Notes: a model not told the origin generated them from the sequence alone. DNA of 64,000 nt from Neorhizobium galegae (GCF_021391675.1 NZ_CP090095.1:4067001-4131000); one strand, 5' to 3'. Shown: positions 53,158-62,477, counted from the first letter of the stretch. Numbers and translations are program-made.

Positions 53158-53601
53158 ATGACGCCGGAGCAGATCATTGCCACGCTCGGAATGCAGCGGC
53201 ATCCGGAGGGTGGCTGGTATGTCGAGACATTCCGGGACGCCGAAGGCGGCACACGCGGCCATTCGACGGCGATTTACTACCTGCTGGAGGCGGGCGAACG
53301 CTCCCACTGGCATCGGGTTCGCGACGCGGCGGAGACCTGGCATTTCTATGCCGGCGATCCGCTGCTGCTGCGGATTTCCAACGGCGAGACGGTCGAAGAG
53401 GTGAGGCTGGGAACAGACCTTGCCACGGGAGAACGGCCGCAGGCCGTGGTCCCGGCCGACGCCTGGCAGGCAGCGGAACCGCTTGGCCGCTTCACGCTGG
53501 TGGGCTGCACGGTCGCGCCGGGCTTTCAGTTTTCGAGCTTCGAGATGGCGCCGCCCGGCTGGGAACCTAGGCCGACGGAGGCCCGGCAATCGCCAATGTA
53601 A
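53158..53601 (+). CDS. Cupin-domain protein (DUF985), 147 aa
   Basis: ATG 53158 comes directly after the gloB stop. The cupin core is GHSTAIYYLLEAGERSHWHR, VRDAAETWHFYAGDPLLLRI and LVGCTVAPGFQFSSFEMAPP. His residues in SHWHR and WHFY form the metal site, with the Glu of AAETW. DUF985 proteins are thought to act on small metabolites or nucleotide sugars; the reaction is unknown. Its final 35 bases overlap the convergent YhhN gene. Confidence 0.86.
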   Translation: MTPEQIIATLGMQRHPEGGWYVETFRDAEGGTRGHSTAIYYLLEAGERSHWHRVRDAAETWHFYAGDPLLLRISNGETVEEVRLGTDLATGERPQAVVPADAWQAAEPLGRFTLVGCTVAPGFQFSSFEMAPPGWEPRPTEARQSPM

Positions 53602-54219
53602 AGATCAGCTGTGCCGCGAAGTAAGTGCCCCACACGAACGGCTTCAGCCTCGCCATCACAGGCGCATCCGGCTTGACCAGGAATTTCTGGATCGCCAGTG
53701 CGGTGTCGGACATGACGAACAGCGCAGCACCGGCCGCCGGCAGGATCGGCTTCACCGCCAGCGCCGAAAGCGCCATGGCGACGATCGCGATCCCATAGGC
53801 GGCGACGGGGATGGCAAGCGTCCGGCAGGCCGCCACAGCATGAACAACGTCATGCCCGTCAGCACCACGAAGATCCACGCGGCCGTGTAACGCCAGGCGG
53901 AGGTGAAAAGCAGGCTCGGTTCTATCGATGGCCAGAACAGCGCCGCATAGGCAATATGCGAAGCGAGGAAGGCTGCGAGCCCGGCGACGAAGGCTGGCTC
54001 TCCCTCGTAGGCGAGGCAGGCGTCTCCGACTGCACCGAGCGCCAGCGCTGCGACCAACAGCGCCGGGGCGCCGGAGAGACCGGCATAGAGCACAAGCAGC
54101 AAGACCGGTAAGGTCTTCAGCACCGCGCGAAGATGGCCTGCGGGCTTTTTTAGCCAGCGGAAATAATGGATCGCAAGCGCGATCGAGGCGGCAAGCACCG
54201 CCCATAACAACAGATACAT
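53567..54219 (-). pseudogene. Lysoplasmalogenase family protein (YhhN), apparent frameshift
   Basis: ATG 54219 (GGGGGAAGAG upstream) starts MYLLLWAVLAASIALAIHYF and continues in one frame through LSGAPALLVAALALGAVGDA (the YhhN GDxxL region), CLAYEGEPAFVAGLAAFLAS and AAWIFVVLTGMTLFMLWRPA. At 53821-53826 the coding then moves to another frame: LAIPVAAYGIAIVAMALSAL, AALFVMSDTALAIQKFLVKP, MARLKPFVWGTYFAAQLIFT. One missing G in GCCGGACGC explains it. The protein is a multi-helix membrane protein of the YhhN type. The frame error is in a chromosomal gene far from the phage, which points to sequencing error as much as to real damage. Confidence 0.72.
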
Positions 54220-54254
54220 CTCTTCCCCCACGTTCCCGACCCTTTCAGGAACGC

Positions 54255-55142
54255 CTATTCGGCCACGGCTTCCGCAATCGGCTTCGGCCGGAACATATCC
54301 CGCGCCGCCAGCACCGCCCCTCCGGTGATCAGCAGGCAGGCAAGCAGAATGCGCCAATCCGGCTCGGCAAAGCCCGATGCGACCAGGATCAGCGTCGACA
54401 GCAGCGGCGCCGCATAACTGGCCGCGCCGATGATCTGGATATCGCCGTTCTTGACACCGTAGTCCCAGGCATAAAAGGCCGCGCCGACCGGCAGCAGGCC
54501 AAGCCCGACGACCGCCGCCCACTCGCCGCCATCGGCCGGCCAGACGGTCGTCTCGAGCGCCAGATGGCAGATCAGCGAGAGCAGCGAGGTACCGAGGCAG
54601 AAACCGGTGACGACATCGGTCGAAACCCGGTCGAAGCGCCGTGTCAGCAGCGAATAACCGGACCAGGTGAAGGCGCAGAGAAAGGCGGCACCATAACCCA
54701 CAAGATAGGCGTCGTCGAAGGCAAGTCCGTTGCGCGACACGATGGCGATCGTGCCGCAGAGCCCGGCGACAGCACCAGCCACGTGATACCAGCGCAGCTT
54801 CTCGCCCGGCAGCAGGGCCGAGCCGACGACGATGAACAGCGGCCAGAGATAGGCGATCAGCCCAGCCTCGACCGCCGGCGCATTCCGGAGCGCGGTGAAA
54901 TAGAGAAAATGATAGCCGAACAGGCCGCCGATCCCGGTGATCCACACCTTCGCGGGCTGTCTCAGGAGGGCGATCCGTTCCGGTTTGACGATGAACAGGA
55001 CGATGCCCGGCAGGCTGCCGATCGCGAAAGTGATCGCATTCATCTGGAAGGGCGGCACTTTTCCGGATGCAGCCGTCATCAGGGCCAGCAACGACCACAT
55101 CAGGATCGCCGTAAAACCGATCAACGTCCCCCGGATTTTCAA
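54255..55142 (-). CDS. EamA/DMT-family exporter, YddG-like, 295 aa
   Basis: A ten-helix drug/metabolite transporter: GTLIGFTAILMWSLLALMTA, PPFQMNAITFAIGSLPGIVL, FGYHFLYFTALRNAPAVEAG (EamA repeat one), WYHVAGAVAGLCGTIAIVSR, FLCAFTWSGYSLLTRRFDRV, VVGLGLLPVGAAFYAWDYGV, GAASYAAPLLSTLILVASGF and ILLACLLITGGAVLAARDMF. The start and the VPPFQMNAI segment resemble the aromatic amino-acid exporter YddG. The substrate is inferred from that. It is upstream of YhhN on the same strand, 35 bases apart. Confidence 0.86.
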   Translation of the reverse strand: MKIRGTLIGFTAILMWSLLALMTAASGKVPPFQMNAITFAIGSLPGIVLFIVKPERIALLRQPAKVWITGIGGLFGYHFLYFTALRNAPAVEAGLIAYLWPLFIVVGSALLPGEKLRWYHVAGAVAGLCGTIAIVSRNGLAFDDAYLVGYGAAFLCAFTWSGYSLLTRRFDRVSTDVVTGFCLGTSLLSLICHLALETTVWPADGGEWAAVVGLGLLPVGAAFYAWDYGVKNGDIQIIGAASYAAPLLSTLILVASGFAEPDWRILLACLLITGGAVLAARDMFRPKPIAEAVAE

Positions 55143-55177
55143 CCCTGCCCCCTTGGGCGCCCGAACGGGCGCTTTAG

Positions 55178-55951
55178 TCAGTCGCCATATTTGACGGCCG
55201 TCACGTAAACCTGCCCCATCCTGGTCGGGATGACGGCATAGACCGGAGCATATACATTTACCGACTGCGCCTTGGCAAACCAGATTTCCATCGGCGTCTT
55301 GCGCAGGTATTCGATATCGCTGCGCCCGCGCTTGAAGCCCGATCTCGGAAGGTAGCGGATCGAACAGACGATCGCCTCACCCTTGAAACCATCGGTCGAG
55401 AACGGCCTGGTGCCCTTCGGCGTCAGCACCAGGTCCATGCGCGACTCACCGTCATAGATCGGCAGCCGGCTGGGGCAGACCTTGGCGTCGCCCGGGAAGA
55501 TGAGGCCGCTCAACGGGTCCAGTACGGCACGCAGGTCCTTTTCGGTCACCGGAATCCAGGTCTCCGGATTGCGGGTCGGCTCGGGCTTGACCGTCGTCCC
55601 GGTGACATTGCCGTTGCGGTATTCGACATCATAGATGCGCGTGCGCTTTCCGGCGCTGTAGACGAGGTTGTAGCGATCGGCCTGCAGCTTGTCGGCCTGC
55701 ATGCGCCCGCTGACGCTGGTCTCGGCGGAGATGCGGCTGATGATGTTGACGATCCCGGCCGATTTGAACGTCCCGGTGATCTTGTAGTCGCTGCTGTTGA
55801 ATTCGCTGGCAAAAGACGCCTTGGCGATCGGCAGGATCCCGAGCGAGATATCGTATTCGCTGACATGCCGGATTTCCGCCGAGCCGAGGGGATTGGCCGT
55901 GAACCCGAAGACAAGCACGAAGGCACTGACGAAACTGCCACGAAGGTTCAT
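55178..55951 (-). CDS. DUF3108 domain-containing exported protein, 257 aa
   Basis: ATG 55951 begins a signal peptide (MNLRGSFVSAFVLVFGFTAN, PLGSA). The body is typical of DUF3108: YDISLGILPIAKASFASEFN, YKITGTFKSAGIVNIISRIS, KLQADRYNLVYSAGKRTRIY, DPLSGLIFPGDAKVCPSRLP, YDGESRMDLVLTPKGTRPFS. Such proteins are periplasmic beta-barrel-like and of unknown function, often near outer-membrane genes. An earlier start is rejected because it places the signal peptide internally. It is divergent from rpmB. Confidence 0.87.
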   Translation of the reverse strand: MNLRGSFVSAFVLVFGFTANPLGSAEIRHVSEYDISLGILPIAKASFASEFNSSDYKITGTFKSAGIVNIISRISAETSVSGRMQADKLQADRYNLVYSAGKRTRIYDVEYRNGNVTGTTVKPEPTRNPETWIPVTEKDLRAVLDPLSGLIFPGDAKVCPSRLPIYDGESRMDLVLTPKGTRPFSTDGFKGEAIVCSIRYLPRSGFKRGRSDIEYLRKTPMEIWFAKAQSVNVYAPVYAVIPTRMGQVYVTAVKYGD

Positions 55952-56082
55952 GATTTTGCCCTGACCAATGAGGACGCCGAAAAGCGTCTTCCCGCAGACA
56001 TATAGACGGTGCATCATGGCAAGAAAATAGCGGCTTCACGGCACTGGCGGCGGATTCTCTTAGGGTGAGGTCAAGGTTTTGG

Positions 56083-56111
56083 CTTGACGCGACGAGCCCC
56101 ACTGACTATAG
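56083..56111 (+). promoter_or_regulatory. Consensus promoter of rpmB
   Basis: CTTGAC (56083-56088), 17-base spacer, CTATAG (56106-56111). It matches the rhizobial housekeeping consensus at 11 of 12 positions. Transcription would start about 56118, giving an 84-base leader before ATG 56202. Strong promoters of this type fit a ribosomal protein gene. Confidence 0.85.
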
Positions 56112-56201
56112 AACCGCAACTTTCCACTCAGGACCAGTTGGATCGGCGCACCGGCATTGTCCGGAAGTACCATCCGATTGCAGAAGAACAAAGGTGTATC
56201 C

Positions 56202-56501
56202 ATGTCTCGTGTGTGCGAACTGACCGGCAAGGGCGTTCAGACCGGCAACAACGTAAGCCACGCCAACAACAAGACCCGCCGTCGGTTCCTGCCGAACCTG
56301 TGCCAGGTCACGTTGATCTCCGACGCTCTCGGCCAGCGTTATCGCCTGCGCGTCTCGGCACACGCTCTGCGCTCCGTCGAACATCGTGGCGGCCTCGATG
56401 CTTTCCTGTTGAAGTCCGACGAGACCGAACTGTCGATGCGCGCTCGCCTGCTGCGCCGCCAGATCGTCAAGAAGACCGCCGAAGTCGCTGCTGCGGCTTA
56501 A
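56202..56501 (+). CDS. rpmB: 50S ribosomal protein L28
   Basis: A 99-aa ribosomal protein starting [20 protein letters not shown], with the family motif [20 protein letters not shown] and the basic [20 protein letters not shown]. The C-terminus ([18 protein letters not shown]) has an Ala extension common in alphaproteobacteria. AAAGGTGTATCC precedes ATG 56202. It is transcribed from a strong promoter 90 bases upstream. The queuosine-precursor transporter gene follows in the same direction after 114 bases. Confidence 0.97.
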   Translation: MSRVCELTGKGVQTGNNVSHANNKTRRRFLPNLCQVTLISDALGQRYRLRVSAHALRSVEHRGGLDAFLLKSDETELSMRARLLRRQIVKKTAEVAAAA

Positions 56502-56587
56502 TCGGCCTGACGACAAATCATCCGGCTTTGAACAAGGCTTGAACGGGTAATACCGGCCAGGCCTTTTCTCTTGGCCTTCATAACTCC

Positions 56588-56620
56588 AACTGGTGGCATC
56601 ACCCAGGATAAAAAAATGCT
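56588..56620 (+). promoter_or_regulatory. Candidate preQ1-I riboswitch at the yhhQ start
   Basis: Directly before ATG 56616 stands CTGG (56590-56593), an 8-base loop TGGCATCA, a C (56602) and CCAG (56603-56606), then an A-rich tail with AAAAAAA. This is the order of preQ1-I aptamers: P1 5' arm, loop, ligand-pairing C, P1 3' arm, A-rich tail. Loop GCAT can pair with ATGC of the start codon region to close the pseudoknot, hiding AGGA and AUG when preQ1 binds. The regulated gene encodes a queuosine-precursor transporter, which makes the reading coherent. The pairing is short (4 bp) and needs a covariance search. Confidence 0.5.
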
Positions 56621-57254
56621 GAGCTCACGCTATACTTTCATCTATGCCCTGCTGATGGCGGCCGTCGTTGTCGCCTCCAATTTCCTGGTGCAGTTCCCGG
56701 TCATCGGCACGTTCTGGGGCATCGCCCTCGGCGATCTTCTGACCTGGGGCGCCTTTATCTATCCCTTTGCCTTCCTGGTGACCGATCTCGCCAACCGGCA
56801 GTTCGGGCCTTCGATTGCCCGACGCGTCGTTCTCGCAGGCTTCGTCGTCGGCGTGACGCTGTCGTTCCTGGCCTCCTCCCCGCGCATCGCCGTCGCCTCG
56901 GGCGCCGCCTATCTGGTCGGCCAGCTTCTCGACATCTCCGTGTTCAATCGGCTCCGCCGCCAGACCTGGTGGCGCGCGCCGCTCGCCGGCTCCCTGCTCG
57001 GTTCGGCACTCGACACGCTGCTGTTCTTCTCGCTCGCCTTCGCCCCGCTCTTCGCCTTCATCGGCCCGAACGAAGACTTCGCGATCCAATCCGCACCGAT
57101 CCTCGGCGCCCTTGCCACCGAGGCCCCGCGCTGGATCTCCTGGGCGCTCGGCGACCTCGTGGTCAAGATCCTGGTCGGCGTCGTGCTGCTGCTGCCCTAT
57201 GGCGCGCTGATGAACGTACTGAAGCCGATGCCGCAGGTCGCTCCGGCCCGCTGA
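56616..57254 (+). CDS. yhhQ: Queuosine precursor transporter (YhhQ/VUT family)
   Basis: A 212-aa membrane protein that imports preQ0/preQ1 for queuosine synthesis. The helices are RYTFIYALLMAAVVVASNFL, WGIALGDLLTWGAFIYPFAF, LVTDLANRQFGPSIARRVVL (the family signature with VTDLxxRxxG), FVVGVTLSFLASSPRIAVAS, WWRAPLAGSLLGSALDTLLF and LGDLVVKILVGVVLLLPYGA. Start ATG 56616 has AGGA upstream (AGGATAAAAAA), inside the candidate preQ1 riboswitch. gluQRS at 28,341 uses queuosine in tRNA-Asp, so both genes serve the same modification. Confidence 0.92.
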   Translation: MLSSRYTFIYALLMAAVVVASNFLVQFPVIGTFWGIALGDLLTWGAFIYPFAFLVTDLANRQFGPSIARRVVLAGFVVGVTLSFLASSPRIAVASGAAYLVGQLLDISVFNRLRRQTWWRAPLAGSLLGSALDTLLFFSLAFAPLFAFIGPNEDFAIQSAPILGALATEAPRWISWALGDLVVKILVGVVLLLPYGALMNVLKPMPQVAPAR

Positions 57255-57284
57255 GCCGCAGGCGCAGACATTCCGCTTGGGGCA

Positions 57285-58274
57285 TCACTGCGTCAGGCGG
57301 AATTCCAGCATCACGTTCCGCTGCAGCAGATTGCCGTTGTCATCCGAAATCAGGATCAGATGCGGCTTGCCCTCCGGCCCGGTGATCACGTCGAGCCCTT
57401 CCATGTTGTCGATCGCATAGCCCATGTCGGCTTCGAGGAGCACCTCCCCATCCACCGCAGCGCCGGGACGGATGCTGTCGCCACGGATCAGGCGAATGCG
57501 CATGCCGAGGCCGCCGAGGAAGCTGAAGCGGCGTTCGAGCAGCAGGAAATCGCCGTTCGGCAGGAAGGCCCCATCGGTTGCGTCGAAGGGATCATGCCGC
57601 ACCACCGTGAACACGCCCTTGAGCGGCCCCTCCAGGATCGCGGCGAAAAGGTTCCCCTGATCATCGAGGCTATGCTCGGTGACCACGATGGGCGCCCCCT
57701 TGAGCGAACTGGCTTGAGGCGAGACCGCCACCGTCTCCATGCCCGCATTCATCCGGAACTCGTGGCGGGGAATGGGTAGATCGAGGCTCTTCAACGGTGC
57801 CGAAGTCTCGAACCCCGGATCGGGATAGGCATCGACCCGATGCAGCTGCTCGAAGCTGACGAGCGCCTGGCCGTCCCGCAGCGCCAGTCCTTCGGCATCC
57901 GAATTGTATTTCGAGCCGACCCGGCCGCCACGGATGAGGATCGGATTGACGGCGAGATCGGTGAGGTTGGCGAGACGCCCCTTGGCATCGCGCTGAATCC
58001 GGCCGGTCAGCCAGGAACCGGTATCGAGCACCGACACGAAACGTTCCCCATCGGGGCGAAAGCGGATGCTCGACAGCGACTGTAGCCGGCTATCGGACGA
58101 CGAAAATTCGATGCCGCCGAGAAATTCGAGCGCGCCGAAGCGCGTTTCCGCCGAACCGAACTTGAATTCGGTGATGATGCGCGCCCGGACCGAAACATCG
58201 TCGGTCGCAGGCGCCACCGGGGAGGCGATGGCACCGAATAAGCCGGCCCAGACGACGAGGCGGGAAAGTTTCAA
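57285..58274 (-). CDS. Phytase-like esterase domain protein, exported, 329 aa
   Basis: An N-terminal signal peptide (LVVWAGLFGAIASPVAPATD) is followed by a beta-propeller-like body: ALEFLGGIEFSSSDSRLQSL, SSIRFRPDGERFVSVLDTGS, YNSDAEGLALRDGQALVSFE, HDPFDATDGAFLPNGDFLLL, ADMGYAIDNMEGLDVITGPE, LISDDNGN. The motif DxxGxLL-type repeats belong to the esterase-like activity of phytase family group. The substrate is unknown. It lies 11 bases after cobT on the same strand, so it is probably co-transcribed with cobS-cobT. Confidence 0.83.
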   Translation of the reverse strand: MKLSRLVVWAGLFGAIASPVAPATDDVSVRARIITEFKFGSAETRFGALEFLGGIEFSSSDSRLQSLSSIRFRPDGERFVSVLDTGSWLTGRIQRDAKGRLANLTDLAVNPILIRGGRVGSKYNSDAEGLALRDGQALVSFEQLHRVDAYPDPGFETSAPLKSLDLPIPRHEFRMNAGMETVAVSPQASSLKGAPIVVTEHSLDDQGNLFAAILEGPLKGVFTVVRHDPFDATDGAFLPNGDFLLLERRFSFLGGLGMRIRLIRGDSIRPGAAVDGEVLLEADMGYAIDNMEGLDVITGPEGKPHLILISDDNGNLLQRNVMLEFRLTQ

Positions 58275-58285
58275 GCGGGCGGACC

Positions 58286-60181
58286 TCAGCTGGCCCGTCG
58301 CATGCGGCCCTGTCGCCCGCCATTTTCCGCAAACAGCTCGGCAAGCTGCTCGGTCATCGCGCCGGCAAGCTCGTCCGCATCGACGATCGTCACGGCCTTG
58401 CGGTAATAGCGCGTCACGTCGTGGCCGATACCGATCGCCAGCAGCTCCACCGGCGAGCGCGTCTCGATCTGTTCGATCACGGCGCGCAGGTGCCGTTCCA
58501 GATAATTGCCGGGATTGACCGACAGCGTCGAATCGTCGACCGGCGCGCCATCAGAGATCATCATCAGGATCTTGCGCTGCTCGCGGCGGGCGATCAGGCG
58601 GTTATGCGCCCACATCAGCGCCTCGCCGTCGATGTTTTCCTTGAGAAGGCCTTCGCGCATCATCAGGCCGAGATTGCGGCGTGAACGACGCCACGGCGCA
58701 TCCGCGGACTTGTAGACGATATGGCGCAGGTCGTTGAGACGGCCGGGGGTCGGCGGCTTGCCGCTTGCCAGCCACTTTTCGCGTGCCTGCCCGCCCTTCC
58801 AGGCCTTGGTGGTGAAGCCGAGGATCTCGACCTTGACGCCGCAGCGCTCCAGCGTGCGGGCGAGGATGTCGGCGCAGGTGGCGGCGACCGTGATCGGCCG
58901 GCCGCGCATCGAGCCGGAATTGTCGATGACCAGCGTCACGACCGTATCGCGGAACTGCGTGTCCCGCTCCTTCTTGAAGGAGAGCGGCTGCATCGGGTCG
59001 ATAATCAGGCGCACCAGGCGGGCCGGATCGAGATAACCCTCTTCCAGGTCGAAATCCCACGAGCGGTTCTGCTGCGCCATCAGGCGGCGCTGCAGACGGT
59101 TGGCAAGCCGGCCGACCGCGCCCTGGAGATGGGCAAGCTGCTTGTCGAGGAAGGCCCGCAGCCGGTCGAGCTCCGCTTCGTCGCAAAGCTCCTCGGCCGT
59201 AATTTCCTCGTCGAATTCCTGGGTGAAGATCTTGTAATCGACCTTCTCGTTGAAATCGTCGAACGGGCTGTTCGGCCGCCGGGTCTCGCCGGGGGTCTCG
59301 GAATGCTCGTCGCTGTCGTCCGACATGTCGTCGTCGGACATTTCCGCGCCGTCCATCTCGCCGTCGTCCATTTCCTCGTCGGAAGCGTCGCTCTGCTCGG
59401 CAGGTGCCGCGTCGGAGCCGGCTTCTTCCTCGACCTCGTCGTTCTCGGTCTCGTTACTGCGCGGCTGGTCTTCCTGATCCGGATTTTCCATCTCCTCCGG
59501 ATCGGCATCCTCGTCGGCAAACTCCTCCGCCATCTGCATGGAGGTGAGCATGTGCCGCACCAGCTTGGCGAACGCCTGCTGGTCTTCGATGACGTTGCGG
59601 AGGTTGTCGAGATCGCCGGCCGCCTTGTCCTCGATGAACGGACGCCAGAGATCGAGCACCTTGCCGGCACTCGGCGGCGGCTTGATGCCGGTCAGCTTCT
59701 CGCGCACCAGCATGGCGACCGCTTCGCCGATCGGCGCGTCTTCCTGCCGTTCGACGCCGGAGAAATTCGCCTTCGAGTATTTTTCCGCATGCATCGAATT
59801 GAGGTTCGACGCCATGCCGGCCATGCGCAAGGCGCCGATCGACTCGACGCGTGCCTGCTCGACGGCATCGAAGACGACGCGTGCGTCGGCGCCCTGCGGC
59901 GACATGCTGGCATGCACGTTCGTATCGTGGCAGGCAATCCGCAACGCCATGGAATCGCCGAGCCCGCGGGTCACCGCGAGCTCGTGGGCCGTCGGCCGCT
60001 TGGAGATTTCCGGCAGGCGGATGCGTTCGCCGGCAAGGCCCGGACGCTCGTTGGCGAACGTGACCTCGACTTCCGCGTCGCCGGCGATGGAGCGCACGCA
60101 GCCGGTAATCGCACGCCGCAACGGTTCCGTATCCACGGGACCGCCGGATTTGGCTTTCGAATTGTCTCCGCGACCTGCCAT
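58286..60181 (-). CDS. cobT: Cobaltochelatase subunit CobT
   Basis: A chaperone-like component of aerobic cobaltochelatase (CobNST), which inserts cobalt into hydrogenobyrinate a,c-diamide. The 631-aa protein has an N-terminal helical part ([20 protein letters not shown]), a long acidic linker around 205-300 ([20 protein letters not shown]) and a C-terminal von Willebrand A domain with the [25 protein letters not shown] near residue 418. [20 protein letters not shown] follows. ATG 60181 lies 14 bases after the cobS stop. All metal-site residues are in place. Confidence 0.95.
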   Translation of the reverse strand: MAGRGDNSKAKSGGPVDTEPLRRAITGCVRSIAGDAEVEVTFANERPGLAGERIRLPEISKRPTAHELAVTRGLGDSMALRIACHDTNVHASMSPQGADARVVFDAVEQARVESIGALRMAGMASNLNSMHAEKYSKANFSGVERQEDAPIGEAVAMLVREKLTGIKPPPSAGKVLDLWRPFIEDKAAGDLDNLRNVIEDQQAFAKLVRHMLTSMQMAEEFADEDADPEEMENPDQEDQPRSNETENDEVEEEAGSDAAPAEQSDASDEEMDDGEMDGAEMSDDDMSDDSDEHSETPGETRRPNSPFDDFNEKVDYKIFTQEFDEEITAEELCDEAELDRLRAFLDKQLAHLQGAVGRLANRLQRRLMAQQNRSWDFDLEEGYLDPARLVRLIIDPMQPLSFKKERDTQFRDTVVTLVIDNSGSMRGRPITVAATCADILARTLERCGVKVEILGFTTKAWKGGQAREKWLASGKPPTPGRLNDLRHIVYKSADAPWRRSRRNLGLMMREGLLKENIDGEALMWAHNRLIARREQRKILMMISDGAPVDDSTLSVNPGNYLERHLRAVIEQIETRSPVELLAIGIGHDVTRYYRKAVTIVDADELAGAMTEQLAELFAENGGRQGRMRRAS

Positions 60182-60195
60182 GATCTCGTCTCCGC

Positions 60196-61188
60196 TTACG
60201 CTCCGAGAACGATGTTGGCGGCACTTTCCTTCAGCTCGACGCCGAAGGCTCGCTGGTACTGTTCGGCGACCAGCGTGCGTTCAAGTTCATCGCACTTGTT
60301 GAGGAAGGTGATGCGGAAGGCGAATGCGATGTCACCGAAAATCTCGGCGTTTTCGGCCCAGGTGATGACGGTACGCGGGCTCATGACGGTCGAGAGATCG
60401 CCGTTGATGAAGGCCGAACGGGTGAGATCGGCGACACGCACCATCTTCGACACCGTTTCACGGCCCTCGGCCGTACGACCGAAAGACTTGACCTTGGCGG
60501 CGACGATATCGACTTCCTTCTGGTGCGGCAGATAGTTCAGCGTCGTCACGATCGACCAGCGGTCCATCTGCGCCTGGTTGATCTGCTGCGTGCCGTGATA
60601 AAGGCCGGTCGTATCGCCGAGACCGACCGTATTGGCGGTCGCGAAGATGCGGAATGCCGGGTGAGGACGGATGACGCGGCTCTGGTCGAGCAGGGTCAGG
60701 CGGCCGGAGGATTCCAGGACGCGCTGGATGACGAACATGACGTCCGGGCGACCGGCATCGTATTCGTCGAAGACGAGCGCGACATTGTGCTGGTAGGCCC
60801 AGGGCAGGATGCCGTCCTTGAATTCGGTGACCTGCTTGCCGTCCTTCAGCACGATCGCGTCCTTGCCGACGAGATCGATGCGGCTGACATGGCTATCGAG
60901 GTTGATACGCACGCACGGCCAGTTAAGGCGGGCTGCGACCTGCTCGATATGGGTGGACTTGCCGGTGCCGTGGAAGCCGGACACCATGACGCGTCGGTTA
61001 TGCGCAAAGCCTGCGAGAATGGCGAGCGTCGTGTCGCGGTCGAAAAGATAGTCCGGATCGAGATCCGGAACGTAGGGGTCGCCGCTACTATATGCCGGAA
61101 CCCTGATATCGCTGTCGATGCCGAAGACTTCCCTGACCGAAACGGTGGTATCGGGAAGGTTTGAAATATCTAGATCAATCTTACTCAT
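60196..61188 (-). CDS. cobS: Cobaltochelatase subunit CobS
   Basis: The AAA+ ATPase of aerobic cobaltochelatase, 330 aa. Walker A is in [20 protein letters not shown] (about residues 70-80). Walker B is in [20 protein letters not shown], with sensor 1 at [20 protein letters not shown] and the MoxR-like arginine region [10 protein letters not shown]. CobS and CobT form the ring that drives CobN. It is followed by cobT and the phytase-like gene, and preceded by a DnaJ-like gene 61 bases upstream. An adenosyltransferase for the product lies at 31,266. Confidence 0.96.
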   Translation of the reverse strand: MSKIDLDISNLPDTTVSVREVFGIDSDIRVPAYSSGDPYVPDLDPDYLFDRDTTLAILAGFAHNRRVMVSGFHGTGKSTHIEQVAARLNWPCVRINLDSHVSRIDLVGKDAIVLKDGKQVTEFKDGILPWAYQHNVALVFDEYDAGRPDVMFVIQRVLESSGRLTLLDQSRVIRPHPAFRIFATANTVGLGDTTGLYHGTQQINQAQMDRWSIVTTLNYLPHQKEVDIVAAKVKSFGRTAEGRETVSKMVRVADLTRSAFINGDLSTVMSPRTVITWAENAEIFGDIAFAFRITFLNKCDELERTLVAEQYQRAFGVELKESAANIVLGA

Positions 61189-61249
61189 CGTCTCTCCAAG
61201 GCGCGAGCCGCCGCCCGGCCGTCATCCTCACTGCCATAATTTTTACGGC

Positions 61250-61885
61250 TTAGCAGAAACCCGCCTGCTTCAACAACTGATATGCTTGAATGACGGCACG
61301 AAAACGTTCTTCCGAACCGCGGTCGCCGCCATTCGCATCCGGATGATGTTTCTTGACCAGTTCCTTGTAGCGGGTCTTGATCTCCGCAGCCGACGCATTG
61401 GCCGCCAACTCCATCGTATCGAAGGCTTTGGCTTCCAATGTCTTCAGCTTTCGCCCCTGCGTCTGGAAACGGGGGCCGGCCGCCCGCGCACTCGACACGA
61501 AGCCGAACGGATCCCTGAAGCGCTGCTGGGTGCCGGCAGCGCCGGCAGCACCTGAGCGCGCCGTGGAATGAAGCGGCGCATCCTTGGCGGCCTTGTTGAC
61601 GCCGACGGTCCAGGTCGGCCGATGGCCGGTGATCGCCTCTTTCTGGTACCGGGCGATCTCGCCGTCCGACAGGCCGGAGAAATAATTATAGCCCTTGTTG
61701 TATTCCCGGACGTGCTCGAAGCAGAACAGAAAGAACTGGCCTTCCGCGTTGCGGCCCACGGGCGCGCGATGGGCACCCGGCTTGTCGCACCCGTCCCACT
61801 GGCAGGTGGGCGCTTCAGGCACAGCTTCCTGCTGCCTGTTCTTGCGCGTCCGGATGCGGTCGAAATATTTGGAATCTAATTTCAT
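61250..61885 (-). CDS. DnaJ-domain (J) protein upstream of cobS, 211 aa
   Basis: The J domain lies at the C-terminus, not the N-terminus (DTMELAANASAAEIKTRYKE, LVKKHHPDANGGDRGSEERF, HPD near residue 183). The N-terminal half has CQWDGCDKPGAHRAPVGRNA, GQFFLFCFEHVREYNKGYNY, FSGLSDGEIARYQKEAITGH, with four cysteines that may bind zinc. ATG 61885 is used; earlier in-frame starts lack a binding site. It is probably a DnaK co-chaperone of unknown client. The gene order J protein-cobS-cobT is conserved in rhizobia; a link to chelatase assembly is conceivable. Confidence 0.85.
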   Translation of the reverse strand: MKLDSKYFDRIRTRKNRQQEAVPEAPTCQWDGCDKPGAHRAPVGRNAEGQFFLFCFEHVREYNKGYNYFSGLSDGEIARYQKEAITGHRPTWTVGVNKAAKDAPLHSTARSGAAGAAGTQQRFRDPFGFVSSARAAGPRFQTQGRKLKTLEAKAFDTMELAANASAAEIKTRYKELVKKHHPDANGGDRGSEERFRAVIQAYQLLKQAGFC

Positions 61886-61988
61886 AAGGCCCTCATTATG
61901 GGGCGACGAACAGGGCGCGGCAAGAATTGACAAAGTCCTTTCTTACTGGTTTGTGGGATGCCCCTTTTGCGTCGCAACGGAGACCGAA

Positions 61989-62270
61989 ATGTCCGTCAAA
62001 TCCCGGATCGAAATCACGCTCACCGACAATCTCGAACCGGAACGGCTGGTCGTCATCGATGAAAGCCATCAGCACGCCGGCCATCAGCCCGACATCACCG
62101 GAACCGGCGAGACCCATATGCGGGTCCGCATCGTTTCGAAAAAGTTTTCCGGAATGAGCCGGCTCGACCGGCATCGGACGGTGAATGCGCTGCTGAAGCC
62201 GGAACTCGACGCCGGCCTCCACGCGCTGGCGGTGGAAGCCTCGGCACCGGGTGAGCCGACGCGCTGGTGA
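61989..62270 (+). CDS. bolA: BolA-family transcriptional regulator / Fe-S partner, 93 aa
   Basis: A small BolA protein: MSVKSRIEITLTDNLEPERL, VVIDESHQHAGHQPDITGTG (the BolA signature with HxxH), THMRVRIVSKKFSGMSRLDR, HRTVNALLKPELDAGLHALA. The single Fe-S-ligand Cys of some BolA proteins is absent; the conserved His is present. Such proteins pair with monothiol glutaredoxins in iron-sulfur trafficking. ATG 61989 has an ACGGAGACCG site. It is divergent from the J protein across 103 bases. Confidence 0.93.
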   Translation: MSVKSRIEITLTDNLEPERLVVIDESHQHAGHQPDITGTGETHMRVRIVSKKFSGMSRLDRHRTVNALLKPELDAGLHALAVEASAPGEPTRW

Positions 62271-62477
62271 CGGAACTTAGATAGGGATGACCGAGCAAGA
62301 GGCCAAGGTACGGGCATCATTCCTTGTGAGACATCGCTTTGGCCGACCTGCCACTACTTCCCAATAACTGGCGGGAGACGCTGGCCCTGGAAATTCTCTC
62401 CGTGCAGAATTCAGCTTTGCACAAGCCATGGCTGATAACAAACGCCGAGTTATCGTCAACTTTCGGGAGTGGATAAA

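Noticed and set aside
53752..55098. 448-residue minus frame spanning EamA and YhhN
   Set aside because: The upstream half is the wrong frame of the exporter. Only the last part, from 54219 on, is real YhhN, cut by a frame break.
58721..60535. 604-residue open frame opposite cobT
   Set aside because: Composition follows the reverse complement of cobT and cobS; repeated His/Arg/Val runs without domains.
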